Positions 18,001 through 25,490 of a stretch of DNA of 64,000 nt are shown piece by piece (the first letter of the stretch is position 1; every line of letters starts with the position of its first letter). A program made the translations under genes and the position numbers. Under the pieces are notes generated by a model. It made no database searches, was not told the origin of the DNA, and saw only the letters and a list, made by a program, of their open reading frames with translations. This DNA is from Psychrobacillus sp. OK028 (GTDB lineage Bacteria > Bacillota > Bacilli > Bacillales_A > Planococcaceae): positions 62,001 through 126,000 of the forward strand of contig NZ_FNHY01000003.1 in assembly GCF_900103605.1 (NCBI RefSeq), in the 5' to 3' direction.

Positions 18001-18273
18001 TTGAAGGGAAAATATGGATTGTTATCTATTATTTTAGCGATAGCAGGGATTTTGCTATTTTACTTGAGTTCTCGAGGAAGTAATGGAGTTTTCAACCCTT
18101 ATTTCTTCACAGGGCTTGCTTCTTGGATAACAGGTTTTATGTTAGGCATTAAAGGAGTCAAGACCAAAGAAAGTGGTTATTTAAAATATGTTGGAATGGG
18201 AATGATTTTGCTTTTTGCTATAGGCTATGGATTGTTAATAGTCATAATTGGTATTCGCGGGTTTGGAGCATAA
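18001..18273 (+). CDS. Small three-helix membrane protein of unknown function
   Basis: The 90-residue protein has three hydrophobic segments (about 6-22, 35-51 and 63-84) and short loops, with a positively charged loop (GIKGVKTKESGYLKY) between the second and third. It starts at TTG 18001, after GGAGAGGGG at about eight bases. I recognise no family. It lies alone in the cassette-like array. Confidence 0.5.
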   Translation: MKGKYGLLSIILAIAGILLFYLSSRGSNGVFNPYFFTGLASWITGFMLGIKGVKTKESGYLKYVGMGMILLFAIGYGLLIVIIGIRGFGA

Positions 18274-18374
18274 AATGCATTCTTGCACTGAGGATCAGTC
18301 ATAAAGGATGAAGTTTATATACCATTACGCTAAGCACTACTTTGGTGGTTCTTTTTTTATTAATTTAGTAATCA

Positions 18375-18400
18375 TTGAACTAACGCAGCGAGCAGTTTAA
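18375..18400. repeat. Imperfect palindrome TTGAACTAAC..GCAGTTTAA
   Basis: TTGAACT (18375-18381) faces AGTTTAA (18394-18400) with one mismatch around AACGCAGCGAGC. It is a further copy of the intergenic palindrome family, located directly before the ribosome site of the next gene. Confidence 0.5.
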
Positions 18401-18417
18401 GAAAGGAGGAGATTATT

Positions 18418-18963
18418 ATAAAAGTACATCCAATCGAATTTCAGATTCGTAATTTACGTTATATTATAAGGTCAGCACAAGAGGAGGATGCCCTAAACTT
18501 GTCTGAAGTACGATTACAAATAGACGGTGAAACAGAGAATATGGATAGAGAAAAAGGTGAAGCATATATTGATGAAATAGGTTTTAAACAACTAATCAGA
18601 GAAGATACAGAAAGTGCCCATAATATTTTTTTAGTTTCCGAAGCAAATGGAAGGATTGTTGGCTTCTCTAGGTGTGAAGGCAATCAATTAAAAAGAATGT
18701 CCCATAAAGTAGAGTTTGGTGTTTGTGTACTAAAGGATTACTGGGGATATAGCATTGGTACTAACTTGTTAAACGAAACAATTAGATGGGCTGATACAAA
18801 CGAAATTAAGAAAATTACTTTGAATGTACTTGAAACCAACGAAAAAGCCATAAAACTATATAAATACTATGGTTTTGAAGAAGAGGGGGTATTAAAGAAG
18901 GATAAGCTACTATCAGATGGAAATTATTATAATACTGTAATAATGGGAAGGTTTAATGAATAA
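18418..18963 (+). CDS. GNAT-family N-acetyltransferase with probable ATA start
   Basis: The acetyl-CoA-binding segment is VEFGVCVLKDYWGYSIGTNLL (a Q/R-x-x-G-x-G-like loop, here weakened to Y-W-G-Y-S-I-G). The C-terminal part TLNVLETNEKAIKLYKYYGFEEEGVL is the classic GNAT motif B. The nearest standard start, TTG 18499, lies inside the domain and lacks a ribosome site. The frame is open upstream, and IRNLRYIIRSAQEEDALNL gives the missing first strand and helix. A strong AAAGGAGGAG (18402-18411) stands eight bases before ATA 18418, giving 181 residues. The substrate is unknown. Confidence 0.75.
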   Translation: MKVHPIEFQIRNLRYIIRSAQEEDALNLSEVRLQIDGETENMDREKGEAYIDEIGFKQLIREDTESAHNIFLVSEANGRIVGFSRCEGNQLKRMSHKVEFGVCVLKDYWGYSIGTNLLNETIRWADTNEIKKITLNVLETNEKAIKLYKYYGFEEEGVLKKDKLLSDGNYYNTVIMGRFNE

Positions 18964-19000
18964 TTACAGCTTCTAATTAGTTCTCATTATTCATCTAACG

Positions 19001-19036
19001 AATGCTTTCCTTCTATAAGGAATAAAGCATTTTTTC
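19001..19036 (+). terminator. Intrinsic terminator after the GNAT gene
   Basis: AATGCTTT (19001-19008) pairs with AAAGCATT (19024-19031), with inner CCTT/AAGG, then a T tract. The preceding CATCTAACG resembles the left arm of the array palindrome. Confidence 0.75.
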
Positions 19037-19151
19037 TTTTTGTTGAAGGACTCGAATAAAGAAAACGATTAATAACATTAGACTTTCGAATGAGGTGGAA
19101 TCTTTGAAAAATTGCTACTATTAATTTAAACATTTAAAAAGAGGTGTTATT

Positions 19152-19616
19152 TTGATAAAAGGTTTATATGAAGCACATTTGCCAGTAAGTAATTTAGAAA
19201 AATCAGTCGAATTTTATAAGAAATTAGATTTGACAATGGCTTGGCGTGATGAAGACACTGCTTTCTTTTGGATTGAAGAAGGCAAAAGTTGGTTGGGTTT
19301 GTGGGAGGGAAATGAGTTTCATACTCCATACCACCCTTCTTTACGACATATTGCTTTTCATGTTTCATATGAAGATTTAAAAGGGTCGATAGAATGGTTA
19401 GATTCTATTAAAATAGAAGGAGTGCCTTTTGGTGATAGAAAATCTATTGAGCCATTCATTCGACCAAATCAAGGCAATGCTTCAGTTTATTTTAATGACC
19501 CAGATGGAAACAGTTTAGAATTAATGTGTTATGTTGAAGTTCCAAATAATTTAAAACATATTACAGAAAAGTTGTCCTTTGAAGATTGGGAGAAATTAGT
19601 TAACAATAAATTATAA
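19152..19616 (+). CDS. VOC-superfamily (glyoxalase/dioxygenase-fold) protein
   Basis: Two beta-alpha-beta-beta-beta modules are visible. The first begins YEAHLPVSNLEKSVEFYKKL, the second begins LRHIAFHVSYEDLKGSIEWL, and the end FNDPDGNSLELM is the metal-site signature. The His near residue 9, the His near 67 and the Glu in LELM are the usual metal ligands. The substrate is not readable; relatives include fosfomycin- and catechol-type enzymes. It starts at TTG 19152 with AGAGGTG upstream and is 154 residues long. Confidence 0.8.
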   Translation: MIKGLYEAHLPVSNLEKSVEFYKKLDLTMAWRDEDTAFFWIEEGKSWLGLWEGNEFHTPYHPSLRHIAFHVSYEDLKGSIEWLDSIKIEGVPFGDRKSIEPFIRPNQGNASVYFNDPDGNSLELMCYVEVPNNLKHITEKLSFEDWEKLVNNKL

Positions 19617-19656
19617 TGAAAGTACGTATATTGTTTTTCTTACTTCTTCATTTAAC

Positions 19657-19697
19657 GTAGCTAAACTTGATGAGCATTGAGCTACATTAGATGCTCA
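19657..19697 (+). other. Interleaved stems with H-type pseudoknot geometry
   Basis: GTAGCT (19657-19662) can pair with AGCTAC (19680-19685), and TGAGCAT (19671-19677) with ATGCTCA (19691-19697). The two stems interleave, so they are either alternative folds or a pseudoknot. The element begins with TTTAACG and lies between two single genes of the array. Confidence 0.45.
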
Positions 19698-19827
19698 TTA
19701 TTAAACAAGAGACGCTTTTAGTAGAACGAAATATAAAAAAATCTTTTAAAATGATTATTCAATTTTATGTGTATTGTTATAGTCGTGATTATTTATATGG
19801 TTATCATTATAAAGGGGAGAAAGAGTA

Positions 19828-20271
19828 ATGGAAATATTTCAAGCTACCTTTGAAGATTTAGAAGGCGTGTCAAGTTTGTTTAATCTTTATCGAATGTTTT
19901 ATGAGCAAGAGTCAGATATAGAAGGTGCAAAAACTTATATAAATAAACGTTTAGAAAAAGAAGATTCGATAATATTTGTGGTTAAAGATAAACAGAGTTA
20001 TGTTGGATTTACTCAACTTTATCCTACATTTTCATCCATATCTATGAAAAAAGCTTGGATATTAAATGACTTATATGTAGATGCAGCTGCAAGAAAAAAA
20101 GGAGTAGGAGAAATGCTCATTCAAAAAGCAAAAGATTTTGCTTTTGAAACAGGAGCTAAAAGTATCAGCCTAAGTACAGCTATAGACAATTATGTTGCTC
20201 AAAGACTATATGAAAAAAATGGGTACATTAAGGACTCCCAATTTTATCAGTACGAATTAAGTCTAACCTAA
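19828..20271 (+). CDS. GNAT-family N-acetyltransferase
   Basis: A complete small GNAT of 147 residues. ILNDLYVDAAARKKGVGEMLIQ (near residues 74-95) contains the acetyl-CoA loop R-K-K-G-V-G, and LSTAIDNYVAQRLYEKNGYIKD is motif B. The N-terminal ATFEDLEGVSSLFNLYRMFYEQ is typical of the family. AAAGGGGAG lies before ATG 19828. The substrate is unknown. Confidence 0.85.
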   Translation: MEIFQATFEDLEGVSSLFNLYRMFYEQESDIEGAKTYINKRLEKEDSIIFVVKDKQSYVGFTQLYPTFSSISMKKAWILNDLYVDAAARKKGVGEMLIQKAKDFAFETGAKSISLSTAIDNYVAQRLYEKNGYIKDSQFYQYELSLT

Positions 20272-20319
20272 CAAATTGCTTGTTCCATTATTATGCTTTT
20301 CTTAAAAGGTGCCGAAAAT

Positions 20320-20570
20320 ATGAATTTAAAATTTTTAGATTCAACTTTTTCCTATGTGAAATTTTCACCTAATGTAACAATACCATTATGGGCATTAAAC
20401 TCCGATGTATCTCTATTACCAGAACAGATGAGGAACTATCTATCGTGTCCTTCCAAACAAACCTAGGTTGTATCAAGTAGCTACAGATCCCCTTAGAAAA
20501 AGAACTAGCCATTCACTCGTAGCGAGTCTTGGAGGGATAATGGTTACACTATCTTTTTAGCGTAGACAGT
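20320..20570 (+). pseudogene. Broken ACT-domain protein gene (COG3603-like)
   Basis: ATG 20320 opens MNLKFLDSTFSYVKFSPNV and TIPLWALNSDV, the N-terminus of a small ACT-domain family in Bacillales. After SDV the family words SITRTDEELSIV continue in the +1-shifted frame (about 20410-20460) while the original frame ends at TAG 20464-20466. A third stretch with ASLGGIM follows in another frame to TAG 20570. Family assignment is from memory, but the frame switch in the middle of a recognisable motif is direct evidence of decay. Confidence 0.6.
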
Positions 20571-20714
20571 TAGGTGGCGCCCGAAAATCAAATGGTTTTC
20601 TAGTTTAATAAAAGCAGCAGATAAGTTCAATTAGCATTTCCAATTTTTATGATGATTTACATGTTTGCAACTTCTTATGAGTTAATAAATTATTTATTGG
20701 AAGTAAATCAAATA

Positions 20715-20736
20715 GACTCAGAAGAAAATCTGAGCC
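20715..20736 (-). terminator. Terminator of the small minus-strand membrane gene
   Basis: CTCAGA (20717-20722) pairs with TCTGAG (20729-20734), just downstream of the stop at 20748, with T's following on the minus strand after a short gap. Confidence 0.55.
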
Positions 20737-20747
20737 TTTATTTCTTT

Positions 20748-20936
20748 TTATTTTTTCCCCAATAGGGCCATTGAAGCTTTAAATATTAAGACAAGAGAGA
20801 AAAATACAATAGCTATAATACCTATTAAGTTGGTTATAGGCTCTAAACCCGCTAAGAAAGTACCTGCTAAGGGAACCTTTAATAATGCAAATCCAGCTAT
20901 AATACTAGCCAACATCAAAAATAAAAACCGATCCAT
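20748..20936 (-). CDS. Small two-helix membrane protein of unknown function
   Basis: The 62 residues have two hydrophobic segments (about 3-30 and 36-57), start MDRFLFLML and end ALLGKK. GAGGAGG lies nine bases before ATG 20936, and a hairpin follows the stop. I recognise no family. Confidence 0.55.
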   Translation of the reverse strand: MDRFLFLMLASIIAGFALLKVPLAGTFLAGLEPITNLIGIIAIVFFSLVLIFKASMALLGKK

Positions 20937-21213
20937 TCAGTTAAGCCTCCTCTCATTTCATTATATGAACAGTAAGAGGAAAGTTGAACCAATTGTAGCG
21001 CTCTGAAGGAGACATTGGTTTTTACTTTAAGTAAGTTGGATCAAATTTTTAAAGCAATACCAATTATCAAAATTACTATATCTATTAAAAGAATGCATTA
21101 AACTATACCAATTTGAAATATCCATGGGTTAATTTGAGAAGTGAAGAATTTTTTTATTGATTGAATAGGGCGCCCTTTAAAATCAATATTAATCTTTAAA
21201 TTTTGTTTTTATA

Positions 21214-21555
21214 CTAAAGAATCTGTACTAATTCTGAGTGTAAAACCCGTTGTGCAGTAATGAGAACATTAGAAGCTGTTCGACCGTAAACACTATATAA
21301 TCCACCGTTTTGATTTGGAACAATTTCGACTTCATACTGAGGGGATCCGCCAATATTAAGTGTTACAAAAGTGGAAGCATTAGCACTTGCGGTAAAGTTA
21401 GCTGAGCTAATTAATTGTCTTGTCCCATTAAGCCTGAATACTCTAACCACTCCTGTAAGTGGACCTCCAGTACGATTGAGGATTTTCACTCGAACGTTTG
21501 TTGCATTAGCTGGTTGATTTCCAAAGTTTTCAATGGGTCCAGTTGTTAAGGGCAT
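21214..21555 (-). CDS. Small beta-rich protein of unknown function
   Basis: The 113 residues have no signal peptide or membrane segment. They are rich in Asn, Thr, Val and Gly, with alternating strands such as NVRVKILNRTGG and GVVRVFRLNGTRQLI and a final ITAQRVLHSELVQIL. This composition recalls small proteins found in spore-forming Bacillales, but I cannot name a family. GAGGAGGTG lies upstream of ATG 21555. It has no operon partner. A 16-bp palindrome lies 31-46 bases before the start. Confidence 0.6.
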   Translation of the reverse strand: MPLTTGPIENFGNQPANATNVRVKILNRTGGPLTGVVRVFRLNGTRQLISSANFTASANASTFVTLNIGGSPQYEVEIVPNQNGGLYSVYGRTASNVLITAQRVLHSELVQIL

Positions 21556-21585
21556 ATAATATACACCTCCTCACATTAAAGACTT

Positions 21586-21601
21586 ATAATCTGCAGATTA
21601 T
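21586..21601. promoter_or_regulatory. Perfect 16-bp palindrome ATAATCTGCAGATTAT
   Basis: The sequence is its own reverse complement with no spacer. It lies in the 5' region of the minus-strand gene 21214-21555, where an operator for a dimeric regulator would sit. No regulator is identified. Confidence 0.45.
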
Positions 21602-21849
21602 TTAATCATTATATTCACTAATCTATTAATCATCTGAACACGATTAATTAATCCATTAATAATTATATATAGATGATCAATTAAGAAACTTATTGTGTAG
21701 TGTCATATTGTATTAGAAAAGTTATACCTAAGATTGGTCACGGAATATCTTTAGTGAGTTCTATTTTTGGATACATAAAGGCGTTTTGCAACCATAACAA
21801 TAAAGTACAATATGTTTATATAATCTAACTGACCGATACTTAAATGAGT

Positions 21850-21890
21850 AACCATAAATGTAAAGAAACTTTACATTTTATGGTTTTTTT
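21850..21890 (+). terminator. Strong plus-strand terminator with no plus-strand gene before it
   Basis: AACCATAAATGTAAAG (21850-21865) pairs with CTTTACATTTTATGGTT (21869-21885) with one bulged T, followed by a T tract. It isolates dinG from the accessory block. The rest of 21602-21960 is very AT-rich, with no gene visible. Confidence 0.8.
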
Positions 21891-21961
21891 AGTTTATTGT
21901 ATATATTTTATTAGAACTGCTCGAAAATACGACTCAGCATGTCTATTTAATAGTAAAAGTT

Positions 21962-21990
21962 TCGTCACTGGAAAGTGAATGTGGTACAAT
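21962..21990 (+). promoter_or_regulatory. Probable dinG promoter with extended -10
   Basis: TACAAT (21985-21990) is preceded by TGG, an extended -10. Seventeen bases upstream is TCGTCA, a weak -35. The expected start point is about 25 bases before ATG 22023. Confidence 0.5.
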
Positions 21991-22022
21991 TTTTTTAGAA
22001 CAACAGGACTGTGAGTTGAGGA

Positions 22023-24782
22023 ATGATGGAAAATCATAAATATGCAGTTGTCGATATTGAAACAACAGGCCACTCATCAACGAATGGTGACCGTATTATT
22101 CAGCTTGCAATTGTATTTATTGAAAATAACAAAATAGTAAACACATATACCACTTTTATCAACCCAGAAAAGCCTATACCATTATTTATACAGGATTTGA
22201 CTAATATAGCAGATAGAGATGTTCAACATGCACCGATATTTGAAGACATTGGTCCGGAAGTGTTGGATAAACTACAGGATTATATTTTTGTTGCACATAA
22301 TATTCACTTCGACCTACCATTTCTTCAAAAGGAATTGAAGCGAGTAGGACTTCCAAAATTAGTATGTAAAACAATGGACACGGTAGAATTTACAAAGTTA
22401 ATGTTTCCAAACCTATATAGCTACAAGCTTCAGGATATTGCAGGTGAGTTAGAAATCGGTTTAGAATCTGCCCATCGAGCGGATGATGATGCCCTTGCTA
22501 CTGCTCATTTATTGTTAAAATGTATGGACCAATTAACAAAGCTACCACTTAAAACAATTGAGTTATTACATAAGCGATCCTTTCATTTAAAATCTAATTT
22601 ATCGATTCTATTTTTCGAAGTACTCGTTCGCAAAAGAAAAGAGTTATCTCCAGCTAAATTTCTAACTTTCCGCGGTATTCCGATAAAGGAAACTGCGAAA
22701 GAGATACAGTCGGAAACCGAATTAGTTTCATTTCCCCAAACTAAGGAGATGAAAATAGAATTATTTAGCAAGAACATTCCTAACTTTGAAGAACGTGAAG
22801 GACAATTCGAGTTAATGGATCAAATTCAAGCGGCTCTAGCTAACGAATCTGAAATAGTTTGTGAAGCCGAAACTGGAATAGGTAAAACACTAGGATACCT
22901 ATTACCAGCTGTGCTCTATTCATTCAAAATGGAAAAACCGGTTATTATTAGTACATATACCACTCATTTGATAGATCAATTGGTGGGTGGGGAAATTCCT
23001 AAGATAAACGCTATCTTAGATACAAATGTAAAGGTTGCAACATTAAAAGGAATGCATCATTATATTGATCTATTTAGCTTTTGGCAGCAGGTACAACTTG
23101 AGGATGAGTCATACGATGAAACGTTTACGATTATGCAAATTTTAGTATGGCTGACTTTGACAGAGGATGGAGATCTCACCGAGCTCAATGTCTCTGGAGG
23201 TGGTCAACTATTTGTCGATAAAATTAGACGGGGAAGTTTGTCCAATATTAAAGAAGTTGGAGAAAATGATTTCTATGAAAGAGCTCTCCATAAAAGTAAT
23301 AATTGCCATATTTTAGTTACGAATCACGCAATGGTAATGAACGATCAAGAAAGAAACCAACCCTTACTGACATCTGGTTGTGCAATGATTATCGATGAAG
23401 CTCATCAAATGATTCATGCTAGTATGTCTCGTGGTGAACGTATTTTTTCTTATACGAATTGGAAATATGTTTTAGGTCAGTTTGGGACACTTGATACCGA
23501 GCAGTTATTGCAAAAGTTGGAGCTTCTACAAGTACCTTTGTCGATGCAAATTCAATTAGAAAAGCAATATGTCGAAACAATTGAGAAGTTTGATCGAGCT
23601 ATATCGTATGTAATTGATGCTTTCCTTCAAAAAAGTAATAGAAATGGGAAGAGCACAAAAAAGATGATGGCATTGGAGGACCTAGACTTAGAACAAACCA
23701 TCTTCCGTTCCGTTGCTAATTCTATTCAAGTTTTTATATTCTCGACTAAGTCTATGATTGACTCGTACAGTAAACATGTGGAAGAAGAAAAACTGCAATC
23801 ATTTATCAATGAATGGCAATATTGGATAAGAGAATTAGCTATTAAAGTAAGTGAATGGGATGAGATCTTCTTACAAAATAGAGGGACTGAGGCGAGATGG
23901 CTTGAAGTGGATACAAGAAGTATCCCTGGCAGTCTCACGGTTATAAAACGCCCATTAAATTATCAAGAGGATATAAAGAATGCATTAATGACTCATCGAG
24001 AATTGGGAGCGGTTATTTGGACATCTGGCACAATAACTGTACCTTCTAATAGGAATTTCATTACTAAACAGTTGGGCTTAAATTCAGATATTCCTATTTA
24101 TCAGTATAAAGCTGCTAGTGATTATTATAATGGTGCAGAGCTGCTAATAGTGGAAAATATGCCGGATATTAAACAGGTATCACAGAGCGATTATATCGAA
24201 GCAGTTGCAGAAGCTGTTGTACAAACTGTGCTAGTATCGGAAGGGAGATGTTTCGTTTTATTCACCTCCCAAGATATGCTTCGAAAAACGGTGGAATTAA
24301 TTCAGGATACGAATTTATTGGATGATTACATGCTTTTCGCACAAGGAATGACTTCAGGTAGTAGAATGCGACTATTAAAATCTTTTCAGCGGTTTTCCAA
24401 ATCAGTTCTATTTGGTACAAATAGTTTTTGGGAGGGGGTAGACGTACCAGGTGATGCACTTTCGGTGATTATTATGGTCCGTTTGCCATTCTCTTCTCCA
24501 GATGATCCGCTTTTCAAGAAAAGAGCAGATTTGATAACGAAAAATGGTCAAAATCCATTTTCTGCGTATTCCTTACCTGAAGCGGTTCTGCGTTTTAGAC
24601 AAGGATTTGGCCGTCTAATCCGATCTTCCGCAGATAAGGGAGTTTTCATCGTTCTCGATAGAAGAATTGAGACAAAGTCATATGGAAGAGACTTTTTACA
24701 GGCAATTCCCAATATTCCAGTTAAGAAAGTATCGTTAGAAAATATGGTCTTAGAGCTAGAAAATTGGTATACTAATGAATGA
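22023..24782 (+). CDS. dinG: DinG-type ATP-dependent helicase with N-terminal DEDD exonuclease
   Basis: A 919-residue two-part protein. Residues 6-170 are a DnaQ-like 3'-5' exonuclease: DIETTG at 11-16, HNIHFDLPFL near 93, and HRADDDALAT near 153. The rest is an XPD/DinG-like superfamily 2 helicase: AETGIGKTLGY near 283, the DEAH box in MIIDEAHQM near 455, and the C-terminal QGFGRLIR near 860. The iron-sulphur cysteine cluster of E. coli DinG is not evident, as in the Bacillus form. The role is processing of DNA or RNA ends and replication intermediates. The TGAGGA site favours ATG 22026 slightly over 22023. Confidence 0.95.
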   Translation: MMENHKYAVVDIETTGHSSTNGDRIIQLAIVFIENNKIVNTYTTFINPEKPIPLFIQDLTNIADRDVQHAPIFEDIGPEVLDKLQDYIFVAHNIHFDLPFLQKELKRVGLPKLVCKTMDTVEFTKLMFPNLYSYKLQDIAGELEIGLESAHRADDDALATAHLLLKCMDQLTKLPLKTIELLHKRSFHLKSNLSILFFEVLVRKRKELSPAKFLTFRGIPIKETAKEIQSETELVSFPQTKEMKIELFSKNIPNFEEREGQFELMDQIQAALANESEIVCEAETGIGKTLGYLLPAVLYSFKMEKPVIISTYTTHLIDQLVGGEIPKINAILDTNVKVATLKGMHHYIDLFSFWQQVQLEDESYDETFTIMQILVWLTLTEDGDLTELNVSGGGQLFVDKIRRGSLSNIKEVGENDFYERALHKSNNCHILVTNHAMVMNDQERNQPLLTSGCAMIIDEAHQMIHASMSRGERIFSYTNWKYVLGQFGTLDTEQLLQKLELLQVPLSMQIQLEKQYVETIEKFDRAISYVIDAFLQKSNRNGKSTKKMMALEDLDLEQTIFRSVANSIQVFIFSTKSMIDSYSKHVEEEKLQSFINEWQYWIRELAIKVSEWDEIFLQNRGTEARWLEVDTRSIPGSLTVIKRPLNYQEDIKNALMTHRELGAVIWTSGTITVPSNRNFITKQLGLNSDIPIYQYKAASDYYNGAELLIVENMPDIKQVSQSDYIEAVAEAVVQTVLVSEGRCFVLFTSQDMLRKTVELIQDTNLLDDYMLFAQGMTSGSRMRLLKSFQRFSKSVLFGTNSFWEGVDVPGDALSVIIMVRLPFSSPDDPLFKKRADLITKNGQNPFSAYSLPEAVLRFRQGFGRLIRSSADKGVFIVLDRRIETKSYGRDFLQAIPNIPVKKVSLENMVLELENWYTNE

Positions 24783-24806
24783 TGATTTTAGAAAGCGGGT
24801 AGTATT

Positions 24807-24977
24807 ATGGAAAATAAAATTGAAACACTATCGACCGTTGTAGTCGACTACCAATCAGACTTATATAAAATAGTTGATGTATTAAATCGGACTTTAAAAG
24901 GTCAGGATTTAATGTTTGGACTTGCTTTAGATAAGCAGGATGAAAATAAAGCGGTTTTCACCATTTATAGGACGTAA
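24807..24977 (+). CDS. ypmA: YpmA family protein
   Basis: A 56-residue protein beginning MENKIETLSTVVVDYQSDLY, with LNRTLKGQDLMFGLALD in the middle and AVFTIYRT at the end. It matches B. subtilis YpmA in length and in its C-terminal words, and sits in the same place between dinG and ypmB. The function is unknown. GAAAGCGGGT lies upstream of ATG 24807. The stop lies three bases before ypmB. Confidence 0.9.
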   Translation: MENKIETLSTVVVDYQSDLYKIVDVLNRTLKGQDLMFGLALDKQDENKAVFTIYRT

Positions 24978-24980
24978 AAG

Positions 24981-25469
24981 ATGGTACTAAAAAGATGGTT
25001 ATTATTTATTGTTATTTTCGCATTTAGTTTAACTTTAGTTTTAAGCTTATTAATTTATTTTCAAGCAAAAAGTCCATTTTCGGATGCAACGGATCAAGCA
25101 CAAACTTATGCGTTGGAAAAAAAGCTGCTTGCTCACGTTGAAAAGACCTATATTTACAACAATAATTCTACTTTTCTAACAGTAGTTGGAACGACTGCAA
25201 AAGGCGAAAAAAAAGCGTATTTTTTACCAGAAAAGCAGTCCGATGAAAAGATTATGGAAGTAAGCTTAGATGAAGGAATATCAGAGCAGCAAGCTGTAGA
25301 CTTAGCGATGAAGGATATTAAAGACGGTAAGTTATTACATGCTAAACTAGGTGTAGAAGAAATAGGACCAGTGTGGGAAATAACATATGTGAATTCACAA
25401 GACAACCTCAATTATGTATATCTGTTATTTGATAATGGGGAATGGTGGAAGCGAATTTCGAATTTATAG
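24981..25469 (+). CDS. ypmB: YpmB, membrane-anchored PepSY/DUF5590-type protein
   Basis: The 162 residues start with a signal anchor (about residues 5-27, LLFIVIFAFSLTLVLSLLIYF), so the rest lies outside the membrane. The C-terminal part carries a PepSY-like unit (EQQAVDLAMKDIKDGKLLHAK, then GPVWEITYVNSQDNLNYVYLLF). PepSY domains often inhibit peptidases, but YpmB has no proven function. Gene order dinG-ypmA-ypmB is as in B. subtilis. Confidence 0.88.
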   Translation: MVLKRWLLFIVIFAFSLTLVLSLLIYFQAKSPFSDATDQAQTYALEKKLLAHVEKTYIYNNNSTFLTVVGTTAKGEKKAYFLPEKQSDEKIMEVSLDEGISEQQAVDLAMKDIKDGKLLHAKLGVEEIGPVWEITYVNSQDNLNYVYLLFDNGEWWKRISNL

Positions 25470-25490
25470 TCAAAAATTTTGGAGGGTATT

